From positions 6,929,029-6,993,028 of the forward strand of contig OZ026843.1 in assembly GCA_964023205.1 (NCBI GenBank): a stretch of DNA of 64,000 nucleotides, written 5' to 3'. Source of the DNA: Lutraria lutraria (Eukaryota; Mollusca; Bivalvia; Venerida; Mactridae). The notes under the pieces were generated by a model. The model was not told the origin of the DNA. It saw only the letters and a list, made by a program, of their open reading frames with translations, and made no database searches. The translations under genes were made by a program, and so were the position numbers. Of this stretch, positions 47,131-59,800 are shown piece after piece. Position 1 is the stretch's first letter. Each line of letters opens with the position of its first letter.

Positions 47131-50100
47131 GTGTAGGTCTATGTAACTTCCTCTTCCATATTGCAGTGAAGGTCTATGTCAGTTCAGCTTCCATGTTGCA
47201 GTGAAGGTCTATGTAAGTTCCCCTTCCATGTTGCAGTGAAGGTCTATGTAAGTTCAGCTTCCATGTTGCAGTGAAGGTCTATGTAAGTTCCCCTTCCATG
47301 TTGCAGTGAAGGTCTATGTAAGTTCAGCTTCCATGTTGCAGTGAAGGTCTATGTAAGTTCCCCTTCCATGTTGCTGTGAAGGTCTATGTAAGTTCAGCTT
47401 CCATGTTGCAGTGAAGGTCTATGTAAGTTCCCCTTCCATGTTGCAGTGAAGGTCTATGTAAGTTCCCCTTCCATATTGCAGTGAAGGTCTATGTAAGTTC
47501 AGCTTCCATGTTGCAGTGAAGGTCTATGTAAGTTCCCCTTCCATGTTGCAGTGAAGGTCTATGTAAGTTCAGCTTCCATGTTGCAGTGAAGGTCTATGTA
47601 AGTTCCCCTTCCATGTTGCAGTGAAGGTCTATGTAAGTTCCCCTTCCATGTTGCAGTGAAGGTCTATGTAAGTTCCCCTTCCATGTTGCTGTGAAGGTCT
47701 ATGTAAGTTCAGCTTCCATGTTGCAGTGAAGGTCTATGTAAGTTCCCCTTCCATGTTGCTGTGAAGGTGTATGTAAGTTCAGCTTCCATGTTGCTGTGAA
47801 GGTCTATGTAAGTTCTCCTTCCATGTTGCTGTGAAGGTCTATGTAAGTACAGCTTCCATGTTGCTGTGAAGGTCTATGTAAGTTCCCCTTCCATGTTGCA
47901 GTGAAGGTCTATGTAAGTTCAGCTTCAATGTATCTGTGAAGGTCTATGTAAGTTCCCCTTCCATGTTGCAGTGAAGGTCTATGTAAGTTCCCCTTCCATG
48001 TTGCAGTGAAGGTCTATGTAAGTTCCCCTTCCATGTTGCTGTGGAGGTCTATGTAAGTTCAGCTTCCATGTTGCTGTGGAGGTCTATGTAAGTTCCCCTT
48101 CCATGTTGCAGTGAAGGTCTATGTAAGTTCCCCTTCCATGTTGCTGTGAAGGTCTATGTAAGTTCAGCTTCCATGTTGCAGTAAAGGTCTATGTAAGTTC
48201 CCCTTCCATGTTGCAGTGAAGGTCTATGTAAGTTCCCCTTCCATGTTGCTGTGGAGGTCTATGTAAGTTCCCCTTCCATATTGCAGTGAAGGTCTATGTA
48301 AGTCCAGCTTCCATGTTGCTGTGAAGGTCCATGTAAGTTCCCCTTCAATGTTGCAGTGAAGGTCTATGTAAGTTCCGCTTCCATGTTGCTGTGAAGGTCT
48401 ATGTAAGTCCAGATTCCATGTTGTTGTGAAGGTCCATGTAAGTTCCCCTTCAATGTTGCAGTGAAGGTCTATGTAAGTTCCGCTTCCATGTTGCTGTGAA
48501 GGTCTATGTAAGTCCAGATTCCATGTTGTTGTGAAGGTCTATGTAAGTTCTCCTTCCATGTTGCTGTGAAGGTCTATGTAAGTTCAGCTTCCATGTTGTT
48601 GTGAAGGTCTATGTAAGTTCAGCTTCCATGTTGTTGTGAAGGTCAATGTAAGTTCCCCTTCCATGTTGTTGTGAAGGTCTATGTAAGTCCAGCTTCCATG
48701 TTGTTGTGAAGGTCTATGTAAGTTCAGCTTCCATGTTGCAGTGAAGGTCTATGTAAGTCCAGCTTCCATGTTGCTGTGAAGGTCTATGTAAGTCCAGCTT
48801 CCATGTTGTTGTGAAGGTCTATGTAAGTTCCCCTTCCATGTTGCAGTGAAGGTCTATGTAAGTCCAGCTTCCATGTTGCTGTGAAGGTCTATGTAAGTTC
48901 CCCTTCCATGTTGCTGTGAAGGTCTATGTATGTCCAGCTTCCATGTTGCAGTGAAGGTCTATGTAAGTCCAGCTTCCATGTTGCTGTGAAGGTCTATGTA
49001 AGTTCAGCTTCCATGTTGCTGTGAAGGTCTATGTAAGTCCAGCTTCCATGTATCTGTGAAGGTCTATGTAAGTCCAGCTTCCATGTTGCAGTGAAGGTCT
49101 ATGTAAGTCCAGCTTCCATGTTGCAGTGAAGGTCTATGTAAGTTCAGCTTCCATGTTGCAGTGAAGGTCTATGTAAGTTCCCCTTCCATGTTGCAGTGAA
49201 GGTCTATGTAAGTTCAGCTTCCATGTTGCAGTGAAGGTCTATGTAAGTTCAGCTTCCATGTTGCTGTGAAGGTCTATGTAAGTTCCCCTTCCATGTTGCA
49301 GTGAAGGTCTATGTAAGTTCCCCTTCCATGTTGCTGTGGAGGTCTATGTAAGTTCAGCTTCCATGTTGCTGTGGAGGTCTATGTAAGTTCCCCTTCCATG
49401 TTGCAGTGAAGGTCTATGTAAGTTCCCCTTCCATGTTGCTGTGAAGGTCTATGTAAGTTCAGCTTCCATGTTGCAGTGAAGGTCTATGTAAGTTCCCCTT
49501 CCATGTTGCAGTGAAGGTCTATGTAAGTTCCCCTTCCATGTTGCTGTGGAGGTCTATGTAAGTTCCCCTTCCATATTGCAGTGTAGGTCTATGTAACTTC
49601 CTCTTCCATATTGCAGTGAAGGTCTATGTCAGTTCAGCTTCCATGTTGCAGTGAAGGTCTATGTAAGTTCCCCTTCCATGTTGCAGTGAAGGTCTATGTA
49701 AGTTCAGCTTCCATGTTGCAGTGAAGGTCTATGTAAGTTCCCCTTCCATGTTGCAGTGAAGGTCTATGTAAGTTCAGCTTCCATGTTGCAGTGAAGGTCT
49801 ATGTAAGTTCCCCTTCCATGTTGCTGTGAAGGTCTATGTAAGTTCAGCTTCCATGTTGCAGTGAAGGTCTATGTAAGTTCCCCTTCCATGTTGCAGTGAA
49901 GGTCTATGTAAGTTCCCCTTCCATATTGCAGTGAAGGTCTTTGTAAGTTCAGCTTCCATGTTGCAGTGAAGGTCTATGTAAGTTCCCCTTCCATGTTGCA
50001 GTGAAGGTCTATGTAAGTTCAGCTTCCATGTTGCAGTGAAGGTCTATGTAAGTTCCCCTTCCATGTTGCAGTGAAGGTCTATGTAAGTTCCCCTTCCATG

Positions 50101-52040
50101 TTGCAGTGAAGGTCTATGTAAGTTCCCCTTCCATGTTGCTGTGAAGGTCTATGTAAGTTCAGCTTCCATGTTGCAGTGAAGGTCTATGTAAGTTCCCCTT
50201 CCATGTTGCTGTGAAGGTGTATGTAAGTTCAGCTTCCATGTTGCTGAGAAGGTCTATGTAAGTTCTCCTTCCATGTTGCTGTGAAGGTCTATGTAAGTAC
50301 AGATTCCATGTTGCTGTGAAGGTCTATGTAAGTTTCCCTTCCATGTTGCAGTGAAGGTCTATGTAAGTTCAGCTTCAATGTATCTGTGAAGGTCTATGTA
50401 AGTTCCCCTTCCATGTTGCAGTGAAGGTCTATGTAAGTTCCCCTTCCATGTTGCAGTGAAGGTCTATGTAAGTTCCCCTTCCATGTTGCTGTGGAGGTCT
50501 ATGTAAGTTCAGCTTCCATGTTGCTGTGGAGGTCTATGTAAGTTCCCCTTCCATGTTGCAGTGAAGGTCTATGTAAGTTCCCCTTCCATGTTGCTGTGAA
50601 GGTCTATGTAAGTTCAGCTTCCATGTTGCAGTAAAGGTCTATGTAAGTTCCCCTTCCATGTTGCAGTGAAGGTCTATGTAAGTTCCCCTTCCATGTTGCT
50701 GTGGAGGTCTATGTAAGTTCCCCTTCCATATTGCAGTGAAGGTCTATGTAAGTCCAGCTTCCATGTTGCTGTGAAGGTCCATGTAAGTTCCCCTTCAATG
50801 TTGCAGTGAAGGTCTATGTAAGTTCCGCTTCCATGTTGCTGTGAAGGTCTATGTAAGTCCAGATTCCATGTTGTTGTGAAGGTCCATGTAAGTTCCCCTT
50901 CAATGTTGCAGTGAAGGTCTATGTAAGTTCCGCTTCCATGTTGCTGTGAAGGTCTATGTAAGTCCAGATTCCATGTTGTTGTGAAGGTCTATGTAAGTTC
51001 TCCTTCCATGTTGCTGTGAAGGTCTATGTAAGTTCAGCTTCCATGTTGTTGTGAAGGTCTATGTAAGTTCAGCTTCCATGTTGTTGTGAAGGTCAATGTA
51101 AGTTCCCCTTCCATGTTGTTGTGAAGGTCTATGTAAGTCCAGCTTCCATGTTGTTGTGAAGGTCTATGTAAGTTCAGCTTCCATGTTGCAGTGAAGGTCT
51201 ATGTAAGTCCAGCTTCCATGTTGCTGTGAAGGTCTATGTAAGTCCAGCTTCCATGTTGTTGTGAAGGTCTATGTAAGTTCCCCTTCCATGTTGCAGTGAA
51301 GGTCTATGTAAGTCCAGCTTCCATGTTGCTGTGAAGGTCTATGTAAGTTCCCCTTCCATGTTGCTGTGAAGGTCTATGTATGTCCAGCTTCCATGTTGCA
51401 GTGAAGGTCTATGTAAGTCCAGCTTCCATGTTGCTGTGAAGGTCTATGTAAGTTCAGCTTCCATGTTGCTGTGAAGGTCTATGTAAGTCCAGCTTCCATG
51501 TATCTGTGAAGGTCTATGTAAGTCCAGCTTCCATGTTGCAGTGAAGGTCTATGTAAGTCCAGCTTCCATGTTGCAGTGAAGGTCTATGTAAGTTCAGCTT
51601 CCATGTTGCAGTGAAGGTCTATGTAAGTTCCCCTTCCATGTTGCAGTGAAGGTCTATGTAAGTTCAGCTTCCATGTTGCAGTGAAGGTCTATGTAAGTTC
51701 AGCTTCCATGTTGCTGTGAAGGTCTATGTAAGTTCCCCTTCCATGTTGCAGTGAAGGTCTATGTAAGTTCCCCTTCCATGTTGCTGTGGAGGTCTATGTA
51801 AGTTCAGCTTCCATGTTGCTGTGGAGGTCTATGTAAGTTCCCCTTCCATGTTGCAGTGAAGGTCTATGTAAGTTCCCCTTCCATGTTGCTGTGAAGGTCT
51901 ATGTAAGTTCAGCTTCCATGTTGCAGTGAAGGTCTATGTAAGTTCCCCTTCCATGTTGCAGTGAAGGTCTATGTAAGTTCCCCTTCCATGTTGCTGTGGA
52001 GGTCTATGTAAGTTCCCCTTCCATATTGCAGTGTAGGTCT
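47131..52040. repeat. Higher-order repeat of 70 units (2,450 bp) within the 35-bp array
   Basis: The rare variant GTGTAGGTCTATGTAACTTC recurs at 47131, 49581 and 52031, exactly 2,450 bp apart. A second rare variant, TTGCAGTAAAGG, recurs (GTAAA) at 45801, 48181 and 50631, spaced 2,380 and 2,450 bp. Between them, long runs of variant units are repeated in the same order. Confidence 0.9.
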
Positions 52041-55000
52041 ATGTAACTTCCTCTTCCATATTGCAGTGAAGGTCTATGTCAGTTCAGCTTCCATGTTGCA
52101 GTGAAGGTCTATGTAAGTTCCCCTTCCATGTTGCAGTGAAGGTCTATGTAAGTTCAGCTTCCATGTTGCAGTGAAGGTCTATGTAAGTTCCCCTTCCATG
52201 TTGCAGTGAAGGTCTATGTAAGTTCAGCTTCCATGTTGCAGTGAAGGTCTATGTAAGTTCCCCTTCCATGTTGCTGTGAAGGTCTATGTAAGTTCAGCTT
52301 CCATGTTGCAGTGAAGGTCTATGTAAGTTCCCCTTCCATATTGCAGTGAAGGTCTATGTAAGTTCAGCTTCCATGTTGCAGTGAAGGTCTATGTAAGTTC
52401 CCCTTCCATGTTGCAGTGAAGGTCTATGTAAGTTCAGCTTCCATGTTGCAGTGAAGGTCTATGTAAGTTCCCCTTCCATGTTGCAGTGAAGGTCTATGTA
52501 AGTTCAGCTTCCATGTTGCAGTGAAGGTCTATGTAAGTTCCCCTTCCATGTTGCTGTGAAGGTCTATGTAAGTTCAGCTTCCATGTTGCAGTGAAGGTCT
52601 ATGTAAGTTCCCCTTCCATGTTGCTGTGAAGGTGTATGTAAGTTCAGCTTCCATGTTGCTGTGAAGGTCTATGTAAGTTCTCCTTCCATGTTGCTGTGAA
52701 GGTCTATGTAAGTACAGATTCCATGTTGCTGTGAAGGTCTATGTAAGTTCCCCTTCCATGTTGCAGTGAAGGTCTATGTAAGTTCAGCTTCAATGTATCT
52801 GTGAAGGTCTATGTAAGTTCCCCTTCCATGTTGCAGTGAAGGTCTATGTAAGTTCCCCTTCCATGTTGCTGTGAAGGTCTATGTAAGTTCCCCTTCCATG
52901 TAGCTGTGAAGGTCTATGTAAGTTCAGCTTCCATGTTGCAGTGAAGGTCTATGTAAGTTCCCCTTCCATGTTGCAGTGAAGGTCTATGTAAGTTCAGCTT
53001 CCATGTTGCAGTGAAGGTCTATGTAAGTTCAGCTTCCATGTTGCTGTGAAGGTCTATGTAAGTTCCCCTTCCATGTTGCAGTGAAGGTCTATGTAAGTTC
53101 CCCTTCCATGTTGCAGTGAAGGTCTATGTAAGTTCAGCTTCCATGTTGCTGTGAAGGTCTATGTAAGTTCCCCTTCCATGTTGCTGTGAAGGTCTATGTA
53201 AGTTCCCCTTCCATGTTGCAGTGAAGGTCTATGTTAGTTCAGCTTCCATGTTGCTGTGAAGGTCTATGTAAGTTCCCCTTCCACGTTGCTGTGAAGGTCT
53301 ATGTAAGTTCCCCTTCCATGTTGCAGTGAAGGTCTATGTAAGTTCCCCTTCCATGTTGCAGTGAAGGTCTATGTAAGTTCCCCTTCCATATTGCTGTGAA
53401 GGTCTATGTAAGTTCAGCTTCCATGTTGTTGTGAAGGTCTATGTAAGTCCAGCTTCCATGTATCTGTGAAGGTCTATGTAAGTTCAGCTTCCATGTTGCT
53501 GTGAAGGTCTATGTAAGTTCCCCTTCCATGTTGCTGTGAAGGTCTATGTAAGTCCAGCTTCCATGTATCTGTGAAGGTCTATGTAAATTCAGCTTCCATG
53601 TATCTGTGAAGGTCTATGTAAGTTCCCCTTCCATGTTGCTGTGAAGGTCTATGTAAGTTCCCCTTCCATGTTGCAGTGAAGGTCTATGCAAGTTCCCCTT
53701 CCATGTTGCTGTGGAGGTCTATGTAAGTTCTCCTTACATGTTGCAGTGAAGGTCTATGTAAGTTCAGCTTCCATGTTGCAGTGAAGGTCTATGTAAGTTC
53801 CCCTTCCATGTTGCAGTGAAGGTCTATGTAAGTTCAGCTTCCATGTTGCTGTGAAGGTCTATGTAAGTTCCCCTTCCATGTTGCAGTGAAGGTCTATGTA
53901 AGTTCAGCTTCCATGTTGCAGTGAAGGTCTATCTAAGTTCCCCTTCCATGTTGCAGTGAAGGTCTATGTAAGTTCAGCTTCTATGTTGCAGTGAAGGTCT
54001 ATGTAAGTTCCCCTTCCATGTTGCAGTGAAGGTCTATGTAAGTTCAGCTTCCATGTTGCTGTGGAGGTCTATGTAAGTCCAGCTTCCATGTTGCTGTGGA
54101 GGTCTATGTAAGTTCAGCTTCCATGTTGCTATGGAGGTCTATGTAAGTTCAGCTTCCATGTTGCAGTGAAGGTCTATGTAAGTCCAGCTTCCATGTTGCT
54201 GTGAAGGTCTATGTAAGTTCAGCTTCCATGTTGTTGTGAAGGTCTATGTAAGTTCCCCTTCCATGTTGCAGTGAAGGTCTATGTAAGTCCAGCTTCCATG
54301 TTGCTGTGAAGGTCTATGTAAGTTCCCCTTCCATGTTGCTGTGAAGGTCTATGTAAGTCCAGCTTCCATGTTGCAGTGAAGGTCTATGTAAGTCCAGCTT
54401 CCATGTATCTGTGAAGGTCTATGTAAGTTCAGCTTCCATGTTGCTGTGAAGGTCTATGTAAGTCCAGCTTCCATGTATCTGTGAAGGTCTATGTAAGTCC
54501 AGCTCCCATGTTCCAGTGAAGGTCTATGTAAGCCCAGCTTCCATGTTGCTGTGAAGGTCTATGTAAGTTCAGCTTCCATGTTGCTGTGAAGGTCTATGTA
54601 AGTCCAGCTTCCATGTATCTGTGAAGGTCTATGTAAGTTCAGCTTCCATGTTGCAGTGAAGGTCTATGTAAGTCCAGCTTCCATGTTGCTGTGAAGGTCT
54701 ATGTAAGTCCAGCTTCCATGTTGTTGTGAAGGTCTATGTAAGTTCCCCTTCCATGTTGCAGTGAAGGTCTATGTAAGTCCAGCTTCCATGTTGCTGTGAA
54801 GGTCTATGTAAGTTCCCCTTCCATGTTGCTGTGAAGGTCTATGTAAGTCCAGCTTCCATGTTGCAGTGAAGGTCTATGTAAGTCCAGCTTCCATGTTGCT
54901 GTGAAGGTCTATGTAAGTTCAGCTTCCATGTTGCTGTGAAGGTCTATGTAAGTCCAGCTTCCATGTATCTGTGAAGGTCTATGTAAGTCCAGCTTCCATG

Positions 55001-56850
55001 TTGCAGTGAAGGTCTATGTAAGTCCAGCTTCCATGTTGCAGTGAAGGTCTATGTAAGTTCAGCTTCCATGTTGCAGTGAAGGTCTATGTAAGTTCCCCTT
55101 CCATGTTGCAGTGAAGGTCTATGTAAGTTCAGCTTCCATGTTGCAGTGAAGGTCTATGTAAGTTCAGCTTCCATGTTGCTGTGAAGGTCTATGTAAGTTC
55201 CCCTTCCATGTTGCAGTGAAGGTCTATGTAAGTTCCCCTTCCATGTTGCTGTGGAGGTCTATGTAAGTTCAGCTTCCATGTTGCTGTGGAGGTCTATGTA
55301 ATTTCCCCTTCCATGTTGCAGTGAAGGTCTATGTAAGTTCCCCTTCCATGTTGCTGTGAAGGTCTATGTAAGTTCAGCTTCCATGTTGCAGTGAAGGTCT
55401 ATGTAAGTTCCCCTTCCATGTTGCAGTGAAGGTCTATGTAAGTTCCCCTTCCATGTTGCTGTGGAGGTCTATGTAAGTTCCCCTTCCATATTGCAGTGTA
55501 GGTCTATGTAACTTCCTCTTCCATATTGCAGTGAAGGTCTATGTCAGTTCAGCTTCCATGTTGCAGTGAAGGTCTATGTAAGTTCCCCTTCCATGTTGCA
55601 GTGAAGGTCTATGTAAGTTCAGCTTCCATGTTGCAGTGAAGGTCTATGTAAGTTCCCCTTCCATGTTGCAGTGAAGGTCTATGTAAGTTCAGCTTCCATG
55701 TTGCAGTGAAGGTCTATGTAAGTTCCCCTTCCATGTTGCTGTGAAGGTCTATGTAAGTTCAGCTTCCATGTTGCAGTGAAGGTCTATGTAAGTTCCCCTT
55801 CCATGTTGCAGTGAAGGTCTATGTAAGTTCCCCTTCCATATTGCAGTGAAGGTCTATGTAAGTTCAGCTTCCATGTTGCAGTGAAGGTCTATGTAAGTTC
55901 CCCTTCCATGTTGCAGTGAAGGTCTATGTAAGTTCAGCTTCCATGTTGCAGTGAAGGTCTATGTAAGTTCCCCTTCCATGTTGCAGTGAAGGTCTATGTA
56001 AGTTCAGCTTCCATGTTGCAGTGAAGGTCTATGTAAGTTCCCCTTCCATGTTGCTGTGAAGGTCTATGTAAGTTCAGCTTCCATGTTGCAGTGAAGGTCT
56101 ATGTAAGTTCCCCTTCCATGTTGCTGTGAAGGTGTATGTAAGTTCAGCTTCCATGTTGCTGTGAAGGTCTATGTAAGTTCTCCTTCCATGTTGCTGTGAA
56201 GGTCTATGTAAGTACAGATTCCATGTTGCTGTGAAGGTCTATGTAAGTTCCCCTTCCATGTTGCAGTGAAGGTCTATGTAAGTTCAGCTTCAATGTATCT
56301 GTGAAGGTCTATGTAAGTTCCCCTTCCATGTTGCAGTGAAGGTCTATGTAAGTTCCCCTTCCATGTTGCTGTGAAGGTCTATGTAAGTTCCCCTTCCATG
56401 TAGCTGTGAAGGTCTATGTAAGTTCAGCTTCCATGTTGCAGTGAAGGTCTATGTAAGTTCCCCTTCCATGTTGCAGTGAAGGTCTATGTAAGTTCAGCTT
56501 CCATGTTGCAGTGAAGGTCTATGTAAGTTCAGCTTCCATGTTGCTGTGAAGGTCTATGTAAGTTCCCCTTCCATGTTGCAGTGAAGGTCTATGTAAGTTC
56601 CCCTTCCATGTTGCAGTGAAGGTCTATGTAAGTTCAGCTTCCATGTTGCTGTGAAGGTCTATGTAAGTTCCCCTTCCATGTTGCAGTGAAGGTCTATGTA
56701 AGTTCAGCTTCCATGTTGCAGTGAAGGTCTATGTAAGTTCCCCTTCCATGTTGCTGTGAAGGTCTATGTAAGTTCAGCTTCCATGTTGCAGTGAAGGTCT
56801 ATGTAAGTTCCCCTTCCATGTTGCAGTGAAGGTCTATGTAAGTTCCCCTT

Positions 56851-59800
56851 CCATATTGCAGTGAAGGTCTATGTAAGTTCAGCTTCCATGTTGCAGTGAA
56901 GGTCTATGTAAGTTCCCCTTCCATGTTGCAGTGAAGGTCTATGTAAGTTCAGCTTCCATGTTGCAGTGAAGGTCTATGTAAGTTCCCCTTCCATGTTGCA
57001 GTGAAGGTCTATGTAAGTTCAGCTTCCATGTTGCAGTGAAGGTCTATGTAAGTTCCCCTTCCATGTTGCTGTGAAGGTCTATGTAAGTTCAGCTTCCATG
57101 TTGCAGTGAAGGTCTATGTAAGTTCCCCTTCCATGTTGCTGTGAAGGTGTATGTAAGTTCAGCTTCCATGTTGCTGTGAAGGTCTATGTAAGTTCTCCTT
57201 CCATGTTGCTGTGAAGGTCTATGTAAGTACAGCTTCAATGTTGCTGTGAAGGTCTATGTAAGTTCCCCTTCCATGTTGCAGTGAAGGTCTATGTAAGTTC
57301 AGCTTCAATGTATCTGTGAAGGTCTATGTAAGTTCCCCTTCCATGTTGCAGTGAAGGTCTATGTAAGTTCCCCTTCCATGTTGCTGTGAAGGTCTATGTA
57401 AGTTCCCCTTCCATGTAGCTGTGAAGGTCTATGTAAGTTCAGCTTCCATGTTGCAGTGAAGGTCTATGTAAGTTCCCCTTCCATGTTGCAGTGAAGGTCT
57501 ATGTAAGTTCAGCTTCCATGTTGCAGTGAAGGTCTATGTAAGTTCAGCTTCCATGTTGCTGTGAAGGTCTATGTAAGTTCCCCTTCCATGTTGCAGTGAA
57601 GGTCTATGTAAGTTCAGCTTCCATGTTGCTGTGAAGGTCTATGTAAGTTCCCCTTCCATGTTGCTGTGAAGGTCTATGTAAGTTCCCCTTCCATGTTGCA
57701 GTGAAGGTCTATGTAAGTTCAGCTTCCATGTTGCTGTGAAGGTCTATGTAAGTTCCCCTTCCACGTTGCTGTGAAGGTCTATGTAAGTTCCCCTTCCATG
57801 TTGCAGTGAAGGTCTATGTAAGTTCCCCTTCCATGTTGCAGTGAAGGTCTATGTAAGTTCCCCTTCCATATTGCTGTGAAGGTCTATGTAAGTTCAGCTT
57901 CCATGTTGCAGTGAAGGTCTATGTAAGTTCCCTTCCATGTTGCAGTGAAGGTCTATGTAAGTTCAGCTTCCATGTTGCAGTGAAGGTCTATGTAAGTTCC
58001 CCTTCCATGTTGCAGTGAAGGTCTATGTAAGTTCCCCTTCCATGTTGCAGTGAAGGTCTATGTAAGTTCCCCTTCCATGTTGCTGTGAAGGTCTATGTAA
58101 GTTCAGCTTCCATGTTGCAGTGAAGGTCTATGTAAGTTCCCCTTCCATGTTGCAGTGAAGGTCTATGTAAGTTCCCCTTCCATATTGCAGTGAAGGTCTA
58201 TGTAAGTTCAGCTTCCATGTTGCAGTGAAGGTCTATGTAAGTTCCCCTTCCATGTTGCAGTGAAGGTCTATGTAAGTTCAGCTTCCATGTTGCAGTGAAG
58301 GTCTATGTAAGTTCCCCTTCCATGTTGCAGTGAAGGTCTATGTAAGTTCAGCTTCCATGTTGCAGTGAAGGTCTATGTAAGTTCCCCTTCCATGTTGCTG
58401 TGAAGGTCTATGTAAGTTCAGCTTCCATGTTGCAGTGAAGGTCTATGTAAGTTCCCCTTCCATGTTGCTGTGAAGGTCTATGTAAGTTCAGCTTCCATGT
58501 TGCTGTGAACGTCTATGTAAGTTCTCCTTCCATGTTGCTGTGAAGGTCTATGTAAGTACAGCTTCCATGTTGCTGTGAAGGTCTATGTAAGTTCCCCTTC
58601 CATGTTGCAGTGAAGGTCTATGTAAGTTCAGCTTCCATGTATCTGTGAAGGTCTATGTAAGTTCCCCTTCCATGTTGCAGTGAAGGTCTATGTAAGTTCC
58701 CCTTCCATGTTGCTGTGAAGGTCTATGTTAGTTCCCCTTCCATGTAGCTGTGAAGGTCTATGTAAGTTCAGCTTCCATGTTGCAGTGAAGGTCTATGTAA
58801 GTTCCCCTTCCATGTTGCAGTGAAGGTCTATGTAAGTTCAGCTTCCATGTTGCAGTGAAGGTCTATGTAAGTTCAGCTTCCATGTTGCTGTGAAGGTCTA
58901 TGTAAGTTCCCCTTCCATGTTGCAGTGAAGGTCTATGTAAGTTCCCCTTCCATGTTGCTGTGGAGGTCTATGTAAGTTCAGCTTCCATGTTGCTGTGGAG
59001 GTCTATGTAAGTTCCCCTTCCATGTTGCAGTGAAGGTCTATGTAAGTTCCCCTTCCATGTTGCTGTGAAGGTCTATGTAAGTTCAGCTTCCATGTTGCAG
59101 TAAAGGTCTATGTAAGTTCCCCTTCCATGTTGCAGTGAAGGTCTATGTAAGTTCCCCTTCCATGTTGCTGTGGAGGTCTATGTAAGTTCCCCTTCCATAT
59201 TGCAGTGAAGGTCTATGTAAGTCCAGCTTCCATGTTGCTGTGAAGGTCCATGTAAGTTCCCCTTCAATGTTGCAGTGAAGGTCTATGTAAGTTCCGCTTC
59301 CATGTTGCTGTGAAGGTCTATGTAAGTCCAGATTCCATGTTGTTGTGAAGGTCCATGTAAGTTCCCCTTCAATGTTGCAGTGAAGGTCTATGTAAGTTCC
59401 GCTTCCATGTTGCTGTGAAGGTCTATGTAAGTCCAGATTCCATGTTGTTGTGAAGGTCTATGTAAGTTCTCCTTCCATGTTGCTGTGAAGGTCTATGTAA
59501 GTTCAGCTTCCATGTTGTTGTGAAGGTCTATGTAAGTTCAGCTTCCATGTTGTTGTGAAGGTCAATGTAAGTTCCCCTTCCATGTTGTTGTGAAGGTCTA
59601 TGTAAGTCCAGCTTCCATGTTGTTGTGAAGGTCTATGTAAGTTCAGCTTCCATGTTGCAGTGAAGGTCTATGTAAGTCCAGCTTCCATGTTGCTGTGAAG
59701 GTCTATGTAAGTCCAGCTTCCATGTTGTTGTGAAGGTCTATGTAAGTTCCCCTTCCATGTTGCAGTGAAGGTCTATGTAAGTCCAGCTTCCATGTTGCTG

